The notes: generated by a model not told the origin, from the letters alone. DNA of 64,000 bases from Sphingomonas_Q fennica_A (GCA_036946415.1 JAQIJD010000011.1:1-64000), one strand, 5' to 3'; shown: positions 33,737 to 43,115, counted from the first letter of the stretch. Made by a program: numbers and translations.

Positions 33737-34567
33737 ATGGCGTCGGTTCCGGCCCCCGCCCCGATCTGGTCGGTCGGCGCAGGCAATATGGGCGGCGCGA
33801 TGCTCACCCGCTGGCTGGCGACCGGCCTCGATCCCGCCACCCTCACCGTCATCCGCAGGAGCGGCGTGCCCTTCGCCCCCGGCGTCACGGTGCTGACCGC
33901 CCCGCCCGCCGACGCCCCGCCCCCCGCTTTGCTGCTGCTGGGGGTGAAGCCGCAGATGCTCGATGCGGTGGCGCCCACGCTCGCCGTCGCCGTCGGGCCG
34001 CGGACGATCCTCGTCTCGATCCTCGCCGGGGTGGAGATCGCCGCCCTCCGCGCCCGCTTCCCCTCTGCCGGCACGATCGTCCGCGCCATGCCCAACACCC
34101 CCGTCGCGATCGGCCGCGGCGTCGTCGCGCTCGCCATGGAGGCGCCGGGCGATGCCGAAGCCCGCGCCACCGTCCACGCCCTCATGACGCGCCTCGGCCT
34201 CGTCGAATGGCTGGACGAGGCGCTGTTCGATCAGGTCACGGCGCTCGCCGGTTCCGGCCCCGCCTTCCTCTACCGCTTCGTCGATGCGCTCGCCGCCGCC
34301 GGCACCGCCGCCGGTCTGCCGCCCGACCAGTCCCGCCGCCTCGCCACCGCCACCGTCGCCGGCGCCGCCGACCTCGCCGAACGCGCGACCGAGGATTGCG
34401 CCACCCTCGCCGATCGCGTCGCCAGCCCCGGCGGCAGCACCCGCCGCGGCCTCGACGTGCTGGACGACGGCGCGGCGCTGGCAGCCCTCCTCACCCGCAC
34501 GATCGCCGCGGCGGTCGCCCGCAACCGCGAGATGGCGGCGGCGGCGCGGGGCGAGGGCAGCGCATAG
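33737..34567 (+). CDS. proC: Pyrroline-5-carboxylate reductase
   Basis: This 276-residue enzyme makes proline from pyrroline-5-carboxylate. It has the dinucleotide-binding motif WSVGAGNMGGAML, the mid-region VRAMPNTPVAIGRG, and the P5CR signature region ALAGSGPAFLYRFVDALA with SPGGSTRRGLDVLD. The ATG lies directly after the tandem repeat array and has only a weak ribosome site. An upstream in-frame extension exists but runs into repeat sequence and is unlikely to be coding. Confidence 0.93.
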   Translation: MASVPAPAPIWSVGAGNMGGAMLTRWLATGLDPATLTVIRRSGVPFAPGVTVLTAPPADAPPPALLLLGVKPQMLDAVAPTLAVAVGPRTILVSILAGVEIAALRARFPSAGTIVRAMPNTPVAIGRGVVALAMEAPGDAEARATVHALMTRLGLVEWLDEALFDQVTALAGSGPAFLYRFVDALAAAGTAAGLPPDQSRRLATATVAGAADLAERATEDCATLADRVASPGGSTRRGLDVLDDGAALAALLTRTIAAAVARNREMAAAARGEGSA

Positions 34568-34930
34568 CCCTCGACGTCGCTCGGGCCGAACGGAGGTTGG
34601 GGGACGGGCGAATAGAAACTGGACGCCCCCCAACCCCCGTTCGTGTCGAGCGAAGTCGAGACACACGCGAAACACACGCGTCGCATAGCCCTCGACTTCG
34701 CTCGGGCCGAACGGAGGCTGGGGGGCTGGGCGGATAGAGAGGCAGCAGCGGAAACTTGACGCCCCCCACCTCCGTTTGTGTCGAGCGACGAGACACACGC
34801 GAAACACCCGCGCCGCATAGCCCTCGACTTCGCTCGGGCCGAACGGGGGTTGTGGGTTGGAGAATAAGGGCGGCAACGGAAACCGGACGCCCCCACCCCG
34901 TTCGTGTCGAGCGAAGTCGAGACACACGCG
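34561..34930. repeat. Three-unit tandem array of palindromic intergenic repeats
   Basis: Units begin at about 34561, 34682 and 34814 with CGCATAGCCCTCGAC. Each is about 120-130 bases and contains CCTCGACTTCGCTCGGGCC followed later by a complementary block around GTGTCGAGCGAAGTCGAG. Each unit can therefore fold on itself. This type of CGACTTCGCT palindrome is widespread between sphingomonad genes. It begins at the very end of proC. Confidence 0.85.
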
Positions 34931-35009
34931 CTCCGCCAGCCCCGAACGCGCCAAACTATGCTCAGGCCGGACGCGCCATATCCGACACGAGCGGACAGGC
35001 ATCCACCCC

Positions 35010-35063
35010 CCGTTCGCCCAGAGTAGCGACTGAGCGAAGCCGAAGGCGCGTATCGAAGGGCGG
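35010..35063. repeat. CCGTTCG-type intergenic repeat, single copy
   Basis: The sequence CCGTTCGCCCAGAGTAGCG ... GCGTATCGAAGGGCGG is closely related to the two copies at 48771-48888. It lies between the tandem array and leuD, and no gene is seen between 34931 and 35129. Confidence 0.75.
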
Positions 35064-35129
35064 CGCCACGCGCGGCTCTCCCGCACGCAGCCCGCCCTCA
35101 GCGCCGCGATGCGCCGCCCGAACGCTCCC

Positions 35130-35708
35130 TCACAGCCACGGCCGCGCCGTCGCCATTCCCGCCTCGAACGTCTCGATCGCCGGCGCCATCGTCAGCGTCA
35201 GGCCGATCTCGTCGCGGCCTTCGATCAGGCTCTGGCGGCGGAACGGGTCCATGCGGAACGGGAAGCGATCCTGGAAGGGCGTCGTCACCGTCTGCGTCTC
35301 GAGGTCCACCGTGATCGGATGGTCCTTCGCCACCTCCATCAGCCGGTCGATCGCCTCTTGCGGCAGCACCACCGCGACGATGCCGTTCTTGAAGGCGTTG
35401 CCCGAAAAGATGTCGGAAAAGGACGGCGCGATCACCGCCTCCACCCCCATGTCGGTCAGCGCCCAGGCGGCATGTTCGCGGCTGGAACCGCAGCCGAAAT
35501 TGTCGCCGGCGATGATGATCGGCGCGCCCTTGTAGGCCGGATCCTCGAAGACGTTGCCGGGCTCGGCGCGCACCGTCTCGAACGCGCCCTTGCCGAGGCC
35601 CTTGCGGCTGATCGTCTTCAGATATTGCGCCGGGATGATGACGTCGGTGTCGACGTTCTTGCGCCCGAACGGATAGGCCGTGCCGGAAACGATGGTGACG
35701 GGCTTCAT
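35130..35708 (-). CDS. leuD: 3-isopropylmalate dehydratase small subunit
   Basis: This 192-residue protein is a normal-length LeuD. VDTDVIIPAQYLKTI is near the start, the swivel-domain signature is GDNFGCGSSREHAAWAL, and SFSDIFSGNAFKNGI follows. It pairs with LeuC to isomerise 2-isopropylmalate in leucine synthesis. Its start overlaps the stop of the intervening GFA-type gene by four bases, so translation is coupled through that gene. Confidence 0.96.
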   Translation of the reverse strand: MKPVTIVSGTAYPFGRKNVDTDVIIPAQYLKTISRKGLGKGAFETVRAEPGNVFEDPAYKGAPIIIAGDNFGCGSSREHAAWALTDMGVEAVIAPSFSDIFSGNAFKNGIVAVVLPQEAIDRLMEVAKDHPITVDLETQTVTTPFQDRFPFRMDPFRRQSLIEGRDEIGLTLTMAPAIETFEAGMATARPWL

Positions 35709-36112
35709 GGGGCAACTCCTGCGCCGTCGAAGACGGTCGGTTCGCGATAGGTGCGGCGGGGTTCGGTGTGGCTATGATGGCGACGGTCGCCGTAGCGGAC
35801 GGGCAGGCCGGCCAGCGCCGCGGGATCGAACAGCCGCATGTTGACGCCGATCCGGTCGCTGTCGAAATGCTCGGTCGGCGACCAGTGGGTGCGCGCGCCG
35901 CACGTCCCGCAGAAATTGAGGTCGAGGAGCGGCGGCTGCCTGTCCGCCCGGCGATAGGCGCGGACCGCGCCCGTGATCGTCACCTCGGCGGCGGAATAAT
36001 AGCCCCACAGCGTGCCGAAGGTGAAGCAGGCCGAACAATTGCACTGGTTTAGGTGATCGGGCAGCGCCGGCACGGCGATGCCGACAGCACCGCAATGGCA
36101 GCCGCCGATCAT
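35705..36112 (-). CDS. GFA-family (glutathione-dependent formaldehyde-activating type) zinc protein
   Basis: This 135-residue protein has the GFA zinc-binding cysteines: GGCHCGAVGIAV, QCNCSACF and NFCGTCGARTHWSPTEHF. The family is named for a formaldehyde-activating enzyme, but most members are uncharacterised. The gene overlaps both leuC (upstream) and leuD (downstream) by four bases, so it is an integral part of the leuC-leuD transcript. That insertion is unusual. Its relation to leucine synthesis is unknown. Confidence 0.88.
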   Translation of the reverse strand: MIGGCHCGAVGIAVPALPDHLNQCNCSACFTFGTLWGYYSAAEVTITGAVRAYRRADRQPPLLDLNFCGTCGARTHWSPTEHFDSDRIGVNMRLFDPAALAGLPVRYGDRRHHSHTEPRRTYREPTVFDGAGVAP

Positions 36113-37542
36113 CCCACCAGATCGCGCACGTCGGTCAGCCGCCCGGTCACCGCCGCCGCCGCCGCCATCGCCGGGGAGACCAGGTGGGTGCGCGCGCCCG
36201 GCCCCTGCCGACCGACGAAATTGCGGTTGGAGGTGCTGGCGCAGCGTTCGCCCGGCGGCACCTTGTCGGGGTTCATGGCGAGGCACATCGAGCAGCCGGG
36301 TTCGCGCCACTCGAAACCCGCCTCGGTGAAGATGCGGTCCAGCCCCTCCTCCTCCGCCTGCCGCTTGACGAGGCCGGAGCCGGGCACCACCAGCGCCTGC
36401 CGCACGCCGCCCGCGACATGCCGGCCCTTCACCACCGCCGCGGCCGCACGCAGATCCTCGATGCGGCTGTTGGTGCAGCTGCCGATGAAGATATTGTCGA
36501 TGGCCACGTCCTGCATCCGCGTGCCGGGGGCGAGCCCCATATAGGCCAGCGACTTGCGTGCCGCCTCTTGCTTGGAAGGGTCGGCGAAGCTCTCCGGATC
36601 GGGCACGCTGCCGGTGATCGGCACCACATCCTCGGGGCTGGTGCCCCACGTCAGGTTGGGGGCGATGTCGGCCGCGTCCAGCACCACCGTCGCGTCATAG
36701 CGGGCGCCGGCGTCGGTCGGCAGCGTCCGCCACCAGGCCAGCGCTGTGTCCCAATCCGCGCCGGCCGGCGCCATCGGCCGGCCCTTCAGATAGGCGTAGG
36801 TCGTCTCGTCGGGCGCGATCAGGCCGCTGCGCGCGCCATGCTCGATCGCCATGTTGGAGACGGTCAGCCGCCCCTCGACCGACATGTCGCGGAACGCGGA
36901 GCCGGTATATTCGACGACATAGCCGGTGCCGCCCGCCGCCCCCAGCCGCCCGCAGATGGCGAGGATCACGTCCTTGGGCGAGACGCCGAAGCCCATCGTC
37001 CCGTCGACGCGGATCTCCATCGTCTTCGACGGCTTCAGCAGCAGCGTCTGCGTCGCCAGCACATGCTCCACCTCGGACGTGCCGATCCCGAAGGCGAGCG
37101 CGCCGAGCCCGCCGTGCGCCGCGGTATGGCTGTCGCCGCAGACGATCGTGGCGCCGGGCAGCGAGAAGCCCTGCTCGGGCCCGACGACATGGACGATGCC
37201 CTGCGCCGCCGCCGTTTCCTCGATATAGCGGATGCCGAATTCGGGCGCGTTGGCGCGCAGCGCCGCCAATTGCTGCGCGCTCTCCGGATCCTTGATCGGA
37301 ATGCGCCGCCCCTCGGCATCGATGCGCGGCGTCGTCGGCAGATTGTGGTCGGCGACGGCCAGCGTCAGGTCCGGCCGGCGCACGCGGCGGCCGGCGGCGC
37401 GCAGACCCTCGAACGCCTGCGGGCTCGTCACTTCGTGGACGAGGTGGCGATCGATATAGAGGAGGCAGGTGCCGTCGGGCCGCCGCTCGACGACATGCGC
37501 GTCCCAGATTTTTTCGTAGAGGGTGCGAGGCTGGCTGGGCAT
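36109..37542 (-). CDS. leuC: 3-isopropylmalate dehydratase large subunit
   Basis: This 477-residue aconitase-like subunit has HNLPTTPR, VCGDSHTAAHGGLGALAFGI, the first cluster Cys in IGSCTNSRIEDL, and the remaining two in EPGCSMCLAMNPDKV. These hold the [4Fe-4S] cluster. It works with LeuD. It is the first gene of the leuC / GFA-type / leuD operon, with an ATG 56 bases after the stop region of the convergent-facing glycosyltransferase gene on the same strand. Confidence 0.97.
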   Translation of the reverse strand: MPSQPRTLYEKIWDAHVVERRPDGTCLLYIDRHLVHEVTSPQAFEGLRAAGRRVRRPDLTLAVADHNLPTTPRIDAEGRRIPIKDPESAQQLAALRANAPEFGIRYIEETAAAQGIVHVVGPEQGFSLPGATIVCGDSHTAAHGGLGALAFGIGTSEVEHVLATQTLLLKPSKTMEIRVDGTMGFGVSPKDVILAICGRLGAAGGTGYVVEYTGSAFRDMSVEGRLTVSNMAIEHGARSGLIAPDETTYAYLKGRPMAPAGADWDTALAWWRTLPTDAGARYDATVVLDAADIAPNLTWGTSPEDVVPITGSVPDPESFADPSKQEAARKSLAYMGLAPGTRMQDVAIDNIFIGSCTNSRIEDLRAAAAVVKGRHVAGGVRQALVVPGSGLVKRQAEEEGLDRIFTEAGFEWREPGCSMCLAMNPDKVPPGERCASTSNRNFVGRQGPGARTHLVSPAMAAAAAVTGRLTDVRDLVG

Positions 37543-37598
37543 GATGCCTGCCAGATAAGCGTGAGGGGCGGCGCTGTAAACGGAGCGCCGCCGCCGCC

Positions 37599-38609
37599 TC
37601 AGCGCCCGAGGATGCGCCGGTAGAGCGCGATATACGCCTCAGCCATGCGGTCGATCGAGAAACGCTCCACCACCCGCGCCCGCGCCGCCGCCCGATCGAT
37701 TGCGCCGAGGCGGGCGATGGCGGCGGGCGCCTCGGCCGGATCGTCGATCAGGAAGCCGTTGACGCCGTCCTCGATCAGCTCGGGCATCGACCCGCGCCGC
37801 GTCGCGATCACCGGCGTGCCGCACGCCATCGCCTCGACCACGGAAAGGCCGAACGGCTCCTCGAACTCGATCAGGTGGAGGAGGGCGGCGGCGCGGCCCA
37901 GCGTCTCGACCCGCCGCTGCCCGCCGACCGGGCCGATATAGTCCACGTCGCCCGCGGCGAGGTGCGGCTGCACCTCGCGCTCGAAATAGCCCTGATCCTG
38001 CACGATCCCGGCCATTACCAGCCGTCGCCCGGCGGCGCGGGCCGCGGCGATGGCATGGTGCGCACCCTTGTCGGGATGGATGCGGCCGAAGAACAGCAGG
38101 TCGTCGCTGCCCGCCGGATCGAGCGGGAAGTCGTCCACCGGGATGCCGTGGTGGATCGTCGCCGCATAGGGCAGCGCCGGGTGCCGGTCCGCGGCGCTGA
38201 TCGCGACATAATGGACGCGATCGGCATAGCTGCGGAAGATCGGCAGGATGCGGTCCGACGAGAAACCGTGGATCGTCGTCACCACCGGCGTCTCGACGAG
38301 GCGGGAAAAGGCCAGCGGCACGAAATCGGCTTGATTGTGGATGATGTCGAACTCGGCAGCGCGCTCGAAACAGGCGGCGATGTGCATCGCCTCCCACACC
38401 TTGGCGTCGATCGACGGGTCTTCGGAATAAGGCGCGGGGACGGGGCCGGCGAGCGTGCCGGCGGTATGGCTGTCCTGCGTGGCGAACAATGTCACCTCCA
38501 CCCCGCGCGCGACCAGCGCCTCGGTCAACAGGCTCGTCACCAATTCCCACGGGCCATAAGCACGCGGCGGCGTCGCCCAGGAGATGGAACTCAGCATCGC
38601 GATCTTCAT
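37599..38609 (-). CDS. GT4-family glycosyltransferase
   Basis: This 336-residue GT-B enzyme begins MKIAMLSSISWATPPRAYGP. The donor-binding region reads FEEPFGLSVVEAMACGTPVI followed by GSMPELIEDGVNG, the classic GT4 E-x7-E pattern. It has DIIHNQADFVPL and FFGRIHPDKG. It transfers a sugar from a nucleotide donor; the acceptor is unknown. It is translationally coupled (ATGA) to the upstream GH13 glucosidase gene, which suggests a shared glycan or compatible solute. Confidence 0.9.
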   Translation of the reverse strand: MKIAMLSSISWATPPRAYGPWELVTSLLTEALVARGVEVTLFATQDSHTAGTLAGPVPAPYSEDPSIDAKVWEAMHIAACFERAAEFDIIHNQADFVPLAFSRLVETPVVTTIHGFSSDRILPIFRSYADRVHYVAISAADRHPALPYAATIHHGIPVDDFPLDPAGSDDLLFFGRIHPDKGAHHAIAAARAAGRRLVMAGIVQDQGYFEREVQPHLAAGDVDYIGPVGGQRRVETLGRAAALLHLIEFEEPFGLSVVEAMACGTPVIATRRGSMPELIEDGVNGFLIDDPAEAPAAIARLGAIDRAAARARVVERFSIDRMAEAYIALYRRILGR

Positions 38610-40186
38610 GGGGCGGGCGGTTCCAGGATGAGGCCCTCGTCGGGGCGGAGAAGGCCGGGTTCGGCCGGGGTCGGCAGCGTCGAGAGCAGGGGCCGCCAGC
38701 CGCCGAGCGCCGCCGGCAGCGCCACGATGCCCCCGCCGAGGTTGAGCGCGACGGCCAGCCGCTCGCCCCCCTCGCGCCGTTCGTAGGCGATCAGATCGCC
38801 CTCGGCTGCGAGGATCGCGATGTCCCCCACCGCCAGCGCCGGCCGGTCGCGGCGCAGCGCCAGCAGCGCGCGCACCAGCGACAGGATCGAGGCGGCATCG
38901 TCCGCCTGCGCCGCCACGTTGCGCGTCGCATGATCGGCGTGGATCGGCAGCCACGGCGTGCCGGTGGTGAAGCCCGCCCCCGGCCCCGCATCCCACGCCA
39001 TCGGCGTCCGCACCGGATCGCGCCCGCGGCCGAGGCCCGGCTCGCGCAGTTCCAGCGGATCCCGCACCAGCGCGGGCGGGATCGCGCCGTCGGTCATGCC
39101 GATCTCGTCGCCGTAATAGAGCGTCGGCGTGCCGCGCAGCGTGAGCAGCAGCATCTGCGCCACGCGCGCCTGCCCCTGCCCGCGTTTCGTCGCGCTGCGC
39201 GGCCGGTCGTGGTTGCCCAGCACCCAATTGGGCCAGCCGCCGGGCGGCAGCGCCGCCTCGTAATCGGCCACGATCCGGCCGAGGGCCGCCGCGTCCCAGG
39301 GCGCATCGACCAGCTGGAAATTGAAGGGCAGGTGCACGCCCGGCGCGTCGGTGCCGTAATAGGTCATCAGCCGGTCGGTCGGCAGGTAGATCTCGCCGAT
39401 CAGCAGGCGCCTGTCGGCATAGCCGTCCGCCAGCGCGCGCATCCGCGCGGCGATGCCGTGGACCTCGGGCTGGTCGGTGCTGTTGAGCTGGAGGACGCGG
39501 TGCATCTCGCCCATCGTCGGCAGATAGGCGGGGTTGGGCGGATTGTCGGCGAAGTCGGCGTGCTTCACCATGTGCCACAGCACGTCGATGCGGAAGCCGT
39601 CGACCCCCCGGTCCAGCCAGAAGGCCATCGCCGCCAGCATCGCCTGCTCGACCGCCGGGTTGCGCCAGTCGAGATCGGGCTGTTCCGTCAGGAAGGCATG
39701 GTAATAATATTGGCCGGTCGCGGGATCGAGCGTCCACGCCGGGCCGCCCATGTCGCTGATCCAGTTGTTCGGCGGGCCGCCGCCGGGGGCGGGATCGCGC
39801 CAGATATACCAGCCCCGCTTAGGGTTGGTACGCGACGACCGGCTTTCGACGAACCACGGATGCCGGTCCGACGAATGGTTGGGCACGAAATCGAGCAGCA
39901 CCCGCAGCCCCAGATCGTGCGCACGCGCGACGAGCGCATCGAAATCGACGAGCGTGCCGAAGCGCGGATCGACATCGCAATAATCGGACACGTCATAGCC
40001 GAAATCGGCCATCGGCGAGGGGTAGATCGGGCTTATCCACAGCGCGTCCACGCCCAGCCATTTGAGATAGTCGAGCCGGCGGGTGATGCCGGGCAGGTCG
40101 CCCACCCCGTCGCCGTCGCTATCCTGAAAGGAGCGGGGATAGACCTGATAGACGGTGCCACCATGCCACCATGGGCGATCGTTCAC
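38606..40186 (-). CDS. GH13 alpha-glucosidase / alpha-amylase family enzyme
   Basis: This 526-residue protein starts at a GTG that overlaps the stop of the GH130 gene (GTGA). Near the N-terminus it has TVYQVYPRSFQDSDGDGVGD and DALWISPIYPSP. Catalytic residues are the nucleophile Asp in DGFRIDVLWH, the acid Glu in LLIGEIYLP and the transition-state Asp in LGNHDRPR. No signal peptide is seen, so it acts in the cytoplasm on alpha-glucosides, probably oligosaccharides. Its role with the GT4 and GH130 neighbours could be glucan or disaccharide turnover. Confidence 0.93.
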   Translation of the reverse strand: MNDRPWWHGGTVYQVYPRSFQDSDGDGVGDLPGITRRLDYLKWLGVDALWISPIYPSPMADFGYDVSDYCDVDPRFGTLVDFDALVARAHDLGLRVLLDFVPNHSSDRHPWFVESRSSRTNPKRGWYIWRDPAPGGGPPNNWISDMGGPAWTLDPATGQYYYHAFLTEQPDLDWRNPAVEQAMLAAMAFWLDRGVDGFRIDVLWHMVKHADFADNPPNPAYLPTMGEMHRVLQLNSTDQPEVHGIAARMRALADGYADRRLLIGEIYLPTDRLMTYYGTDAPGVHLPFNFQLVDAPWDAAALGRIVADYEAALPPGGWPNWVLGNHDRPRSATKRGQGQARVAQMLLLTLRGTPTLYYGDEIGMTDGAIPPALVRDPLELREPGLGRGRDPVRTPMAWDAGPGAGFTTGTPWLPIHADHATRNVAAQADDAASILSLVRALLALRRDRPALAVGDIAILAAEGDLIAYERREGGERLAVALNLGGGIVALPAALGGWRPLLSTLPTPAEPGLLRPDEGLILEPPAP

Positions 40187-41301
40187 CGGAACAGCGCTTT
40201 CGGCAGATGGCTGATCCGGCAGGCGAGATCGGCCTCGCCGCTGGCGACGATCCACCTGTCGCCGCCGTCCGCCACCCCGGTCGTGAACACCACCGGCGTC
40301 GGCAGATAGAGGCGATGGGCGATCGGCGCGGTCAGGTGCGGGGCCGCCTCCAGCACCGCCGTCTCGTCCTCCAGCCGCAGGATCGTCGCCGGATCGTCCC
40401 GGTCGAGCAAGGCCCAGAAGGTGCGGTAGACGCCGACCGCGCCCTGCCGCTCGACGCCGTGGTAGAGCATCAGCCAGCCGTCGTCGCTCAGCACCGGCTG
40501 CGATCCGCCACCCAGCTTCATTCCCGATACGGAACCGACGCGTGGGCGCAGGAACGGCCGGTCGTGCGGCTTCCAGTGGAGGGCATCGGGCGACCGGGCG
40601 AGGTTGATCGAAGGCCCGGGCGCATGGCCGCTGCCCGGCGGATAGGCGAACCAGCAATCGCCGAGCGGCCGAGTCAGCGCCATATACGCGCCGCCGACCT
40701 TGCCCTCGAACAGGATCATGTCCTTGTTCTGGTGATCGAGGACGATGCCGTGCCGCTGCCAGTCCAGCCCATTGGCGCTGGTCAACAGGGTGGTCGCATG
40801 GCGCTCGGCCGAAACCGCGCAGGTCGTCATATAATAGGTGCCGTCGATCCGCGTGATCCGCGCATCCTCGATCCCATATTGTTCGTGATCGATCTCGGGC
40901 GCGATGGCGCGGTCGTAATGGACGGCGACGATCCGCCGTCCCTCGGCATCCAGCTCGACCGGCAGCAGCCACGACAGCGAGGTCAGCGCCAGCACCTTGT
41001 GGGCGTGGCCCCGGATCGCGAACTGGCGCGGATCGTCCATCGCCACCTGATCGAGCGGCCACGCATCGAGGACATATTCCCCGTCCGCCCAGCGGATCGC
41101 ATGGACCGCGCCGTCCGCAACCGGCTCGCTCAGCGCCTCGGCCACGCGCACCATCAGCAGCAGATTGCCGTTGGGCAGCCGGGCGAGGCCGGGGTTGAAG
41201 GCGCCGAGCACATAGGTGGCGGCCGAAATGCCGCGGCGGAGCGGGGAACGCGCCAGATCGACGTCGCCGGGGCCGAAGATCAGATAATCGTCGTCACTCA
41301 T
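40183..41301 (-). CDS. GH130-family glycoside phosphorylase-like protein
   Basis: This 372-residue five-bladed propeller protein resembles GH130 mannoside phosphorylases. Features are FNPGLARLPNGNLLLMVRVA near the N-terminus, GIEDARITRIDGTYYMT, DHQNKDMILFEGKVGGAYMA and GGGSQPVLSDDGWLMLYHG. The family uses phosphate or water to cleave beta-mannosides. It overlaps the HpcH/HpaI-type gene by eight bases and the GH13 gene by four. It is a different paralogue from the GH130 protein at 48909-50195. Confidence 0.9.
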   Translation of the reverse strand: MSDDDYLIFGPGDVDLARSPLRRGISAATYVLGAFNPGLARLPNGNLLLMVRVAEALSEPVADGAVHAIRWADGEYVLDAWPLDQVAMDDPRQFAIRGHAHKVLALTSLSWLLPVELDAEGRRIVAVHYDRAIAPEIDHEQYGIEDARITRIDGTYYMTTCAVSAERHATTLLTSANGLDWQRHGIVLDHQNKDMILFEGKVGGAYMALTRPLGDCWFAYPPGSGHAPGPSINLARSPDALHWKPHDRPFLRPRVGSVSGMKLGGGSQPVLSDDGWLMLYHGVERQGAVGVYRTFWALLDRDDPATILRLEDETAVLEAAPHLTAPIAHRLYLPTPVVFTTGVADGGDRWIVASGEADLACRISHLPKALFR

Positions 41302-42124
41302 CCCCGCCGCGAACGCCGGCCGCCAGCAGGCGTTCCGCCGCCGCCAGATGCATCCCCTCGATCATCCGCGTGCCGAGGCGGATCGCGCCCTTCCCCGCAT
41401 TGGCCGGATCGGCGAAGGCGGCGACGATCGCCCGCGCCTCGTCAAGCTCCGCCGGGCTGGGCGAAAAGGCCGCGTTGCAGGGCGCGATCTGCGCGGGGTG
41501 GATCAGGGTCTTGCCATCGAAGCCGAAGTCGCGGCCGGCCTGCGCCTCTTCGGCAAAGGCATCGAGATCGCGGAAATCGTTGCACACGCCGTCCAGCGCC
41601 ACCAGCCCGTTGGCGCGCGCCGCCATCACCAGCGCCGCCATCGCCGGCCACAGCGCGCGGCGATCGGCCTGCGGCCGGGCGCGCATCTCGGCGAGGAGGT
41701 CGTTCGGCCCCAGCACCAGCGCCTGCAAGCCCGGCGCCGCCGCCAGCCCGGCCAGCCCCAGTACCGCGCCGCAGCTTTCCACCATCGCCCACAGCGGCAG
41801 GCCGGATGCCGCCGCGCGATGCGCCGCGAGGTCCGCTGCCGATCGCGCCTTGGGGATGGCGATGGCGGCGGGCCGCGCCGCGGCGATCGCAGCGGCATCC
41901 GCCGCGCCCCATTCGCTGTCCAGCCGGTTGATCCGCACCACCAATGTCCGCCCGCCGAAGCCGCCCTGCGTCAACGCCGCCACCGCCTGCGCCCGCGCCG
42001 CCGCCTTCATCTCCGCCGCCACCGAATCCTCGAGGTCGAGGATCACCGCGTCGGCAGGCAGCGTCCGCGCCTTCTCGATCGCGCGGGCATTGGCGGCGGG
42101 GAGGAACAGGGCGCTGCGGATCAT
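41294..42124 (-). CDS. HpcH/HpaI aldolase / citrate lyase beta-like protein
   Basis: This 276-residue protein begins MIRSALFLPAANARAIEKA. It carries AVILDLEDSVAAEMKAAAR (metal-binding acidic stretch) and later ALVLGPNDLLAEM and GFDGKTLIHPAQIAPCN, the CitE signature. Homologues split or make CoA thioesters such as malyl- or citramalyl-CoA. Start at ATG with AAGGCGGC upstream. It is the first gene of a four-gene coupled leftward operon with the carbohydrate enzymes, an odd association whose logic is not evident. Confidence 0.88.
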   Translation of the reverse strand: MIRSALFLPAANARAIEKARTLPADAVILDLEDSVAAEMKAAARAQAVAALTQGGFGGRTLVVRINRLDSEWGAADAAAIAAARPAAIAIPKARSAADLAAHRAAASGLPLWAMVESCGAVLGLAGLAAAPGLQALVLGPNDLLAEMRARPQADRRALWPAMAALVMAARANGLVALDGVCNDFRDLDAFAEEAQAGRDFGFDGKTLIHPAQIAPCNAAFSPSPAELDEARAIVAAFADPANAGKGAIRLGTRMIEGMHLAAAERLLAAGVRGGDE

Positions 42125-42197
42125 GCCGCCTTGTGGCGGGCGCAGCCCCCGCCGGCAAGCGCGGCACCGCAGGCCATGTTTCGCGTTCGTAACGGCG

Positions 42198-43115
42198 ATG
42201 CGTCCGATCCTGCTCCTCCTGCCGTTGCTGGCGGCCACCGCCCCCGCCCCCGCCCCCGCCCCCGCGCGCGAGCCCGAACTGGCCGACCTGCTGACGCTCG
42301 ATCGCGATCAGCCGGTGGTGCCGGTGGAAATCGCCGGGCGGCGGCTCCGGCTCGCGGTCGATCTGTCGGGCAAGGGCACGGTTGATCTCAACCCCGCCGC
42401 CGCCGCTGGCCTCGGCAACCTGCGCTTCGGCGGCGCGCCCGATGCGGTGCTGGGGGCGGAGACGCTGAAAGGCCGGCAGGCGCGCGCCGTCGCCCGGATC
42501 GGCGGCATGGCGGTGCCGCTGGTCGTCACCGATTACGACCGGCCGGTGGCGGACGGGGTGGACGGCACGATCGCCGCCGCGCTGCTGCCCTATCGCACCG
42601 TCCGCCTCGCCCGCCCCGGCGCAGCCCCCGTCGCCGCCACCCGCCTCACCTTCCCGCTCGTCGACGACGATGCCAACGGCAGCCACGTCCGCATGGCGAC
42701 GCCCTCCGGCCCGCTGTTCATCCTGTTCGGGCTGGACCGGGCGGAGACGGTCGCCACCCGCTCCGCCGGCACGCGGCTTGCGGCGCTGGGCGGCGGGCGG
42801 ATCGAGGGACCGGTGACGCCCATGCCCGGCGCCTTCGGCCTGCCGCGCGACACGCGCCGGCTGACGTTCGCGCGGCCCGTCGCGCTTGCCGGTCGGGTGG
42901 TGCGGTCGGTCGCCGTCCGGATCGACGATTATCGCGGCCGCCAGGGCTTCCCCGCCGCCCCCGGCCCGCCCGGCGCGCTGGTGGTGCAGGCACGGCCGAA
43001 ACCGGGCGAGACATGGCCCGCGATCCTCCTCGGCCGGGACCGGCTGGGCGACTGCCCGGAAATCGTGCTGACGCGCGCACCGGCCACCATCACCCTCGCC
43101 TGCACCGCCCCGTGA
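42198..43115 (+). CDS. Secreted protein of unknown function, possibly aspartyl-protease-like
   Basis: This 305-residue protein begins with a signal peptide (MRPILLLLPLLAATAPAPAP). The next part, VPVEIAGRRLRLAVDLSGKG, resembles the strand pattern of retropepsin-like aspartyl proteases, in which a D[TS]G triad is expected. Only a DLSGKG version is present, so catalytic activity is doubtful. It is coupled to the next S41 peptidase gene (GTGA overlap), implying a joint periplasmic role. Confidence 0.6.
   Translation: MRPILLLLPLLAATAPAPAPAPAREPELADLLTLDRDQPVVPVEIAGRRLRLAVDLSGKGTVDLNPAAAAGLGNLRFGGAPDAVLGAETLKGRQARAVARIGGMAVPLVVTDYDRPVADGVDGTIAAALLPYRTVRLARPGAAPVAATRLTFPLVDDDANGSHVRMATPSGPLFILFGLDRAETVATRSAGTRLAALGGGRIEGPVTPMPGAFGLPRDTRRLTFARPVALAGRVVRSVAVRIDDYRGRQGFPAAPGPPGALVVQARPKPGETWPAILLGRDRLGDCPEIVLTRAPATITLACTAP

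Noticed and set aside
33431..34930. CRISPR array
   Set aside because: The repeats are long, degenerate and partly palindromic, without regular spacers or cas genes.
32663..35086. Long minus-strand open frame across several genes
   Set aside because: It runs antisense through the YbjN gene, proC and repeat arrays; its translation is repetitive and Arg-rich, as expected of high-GC shadow frames.
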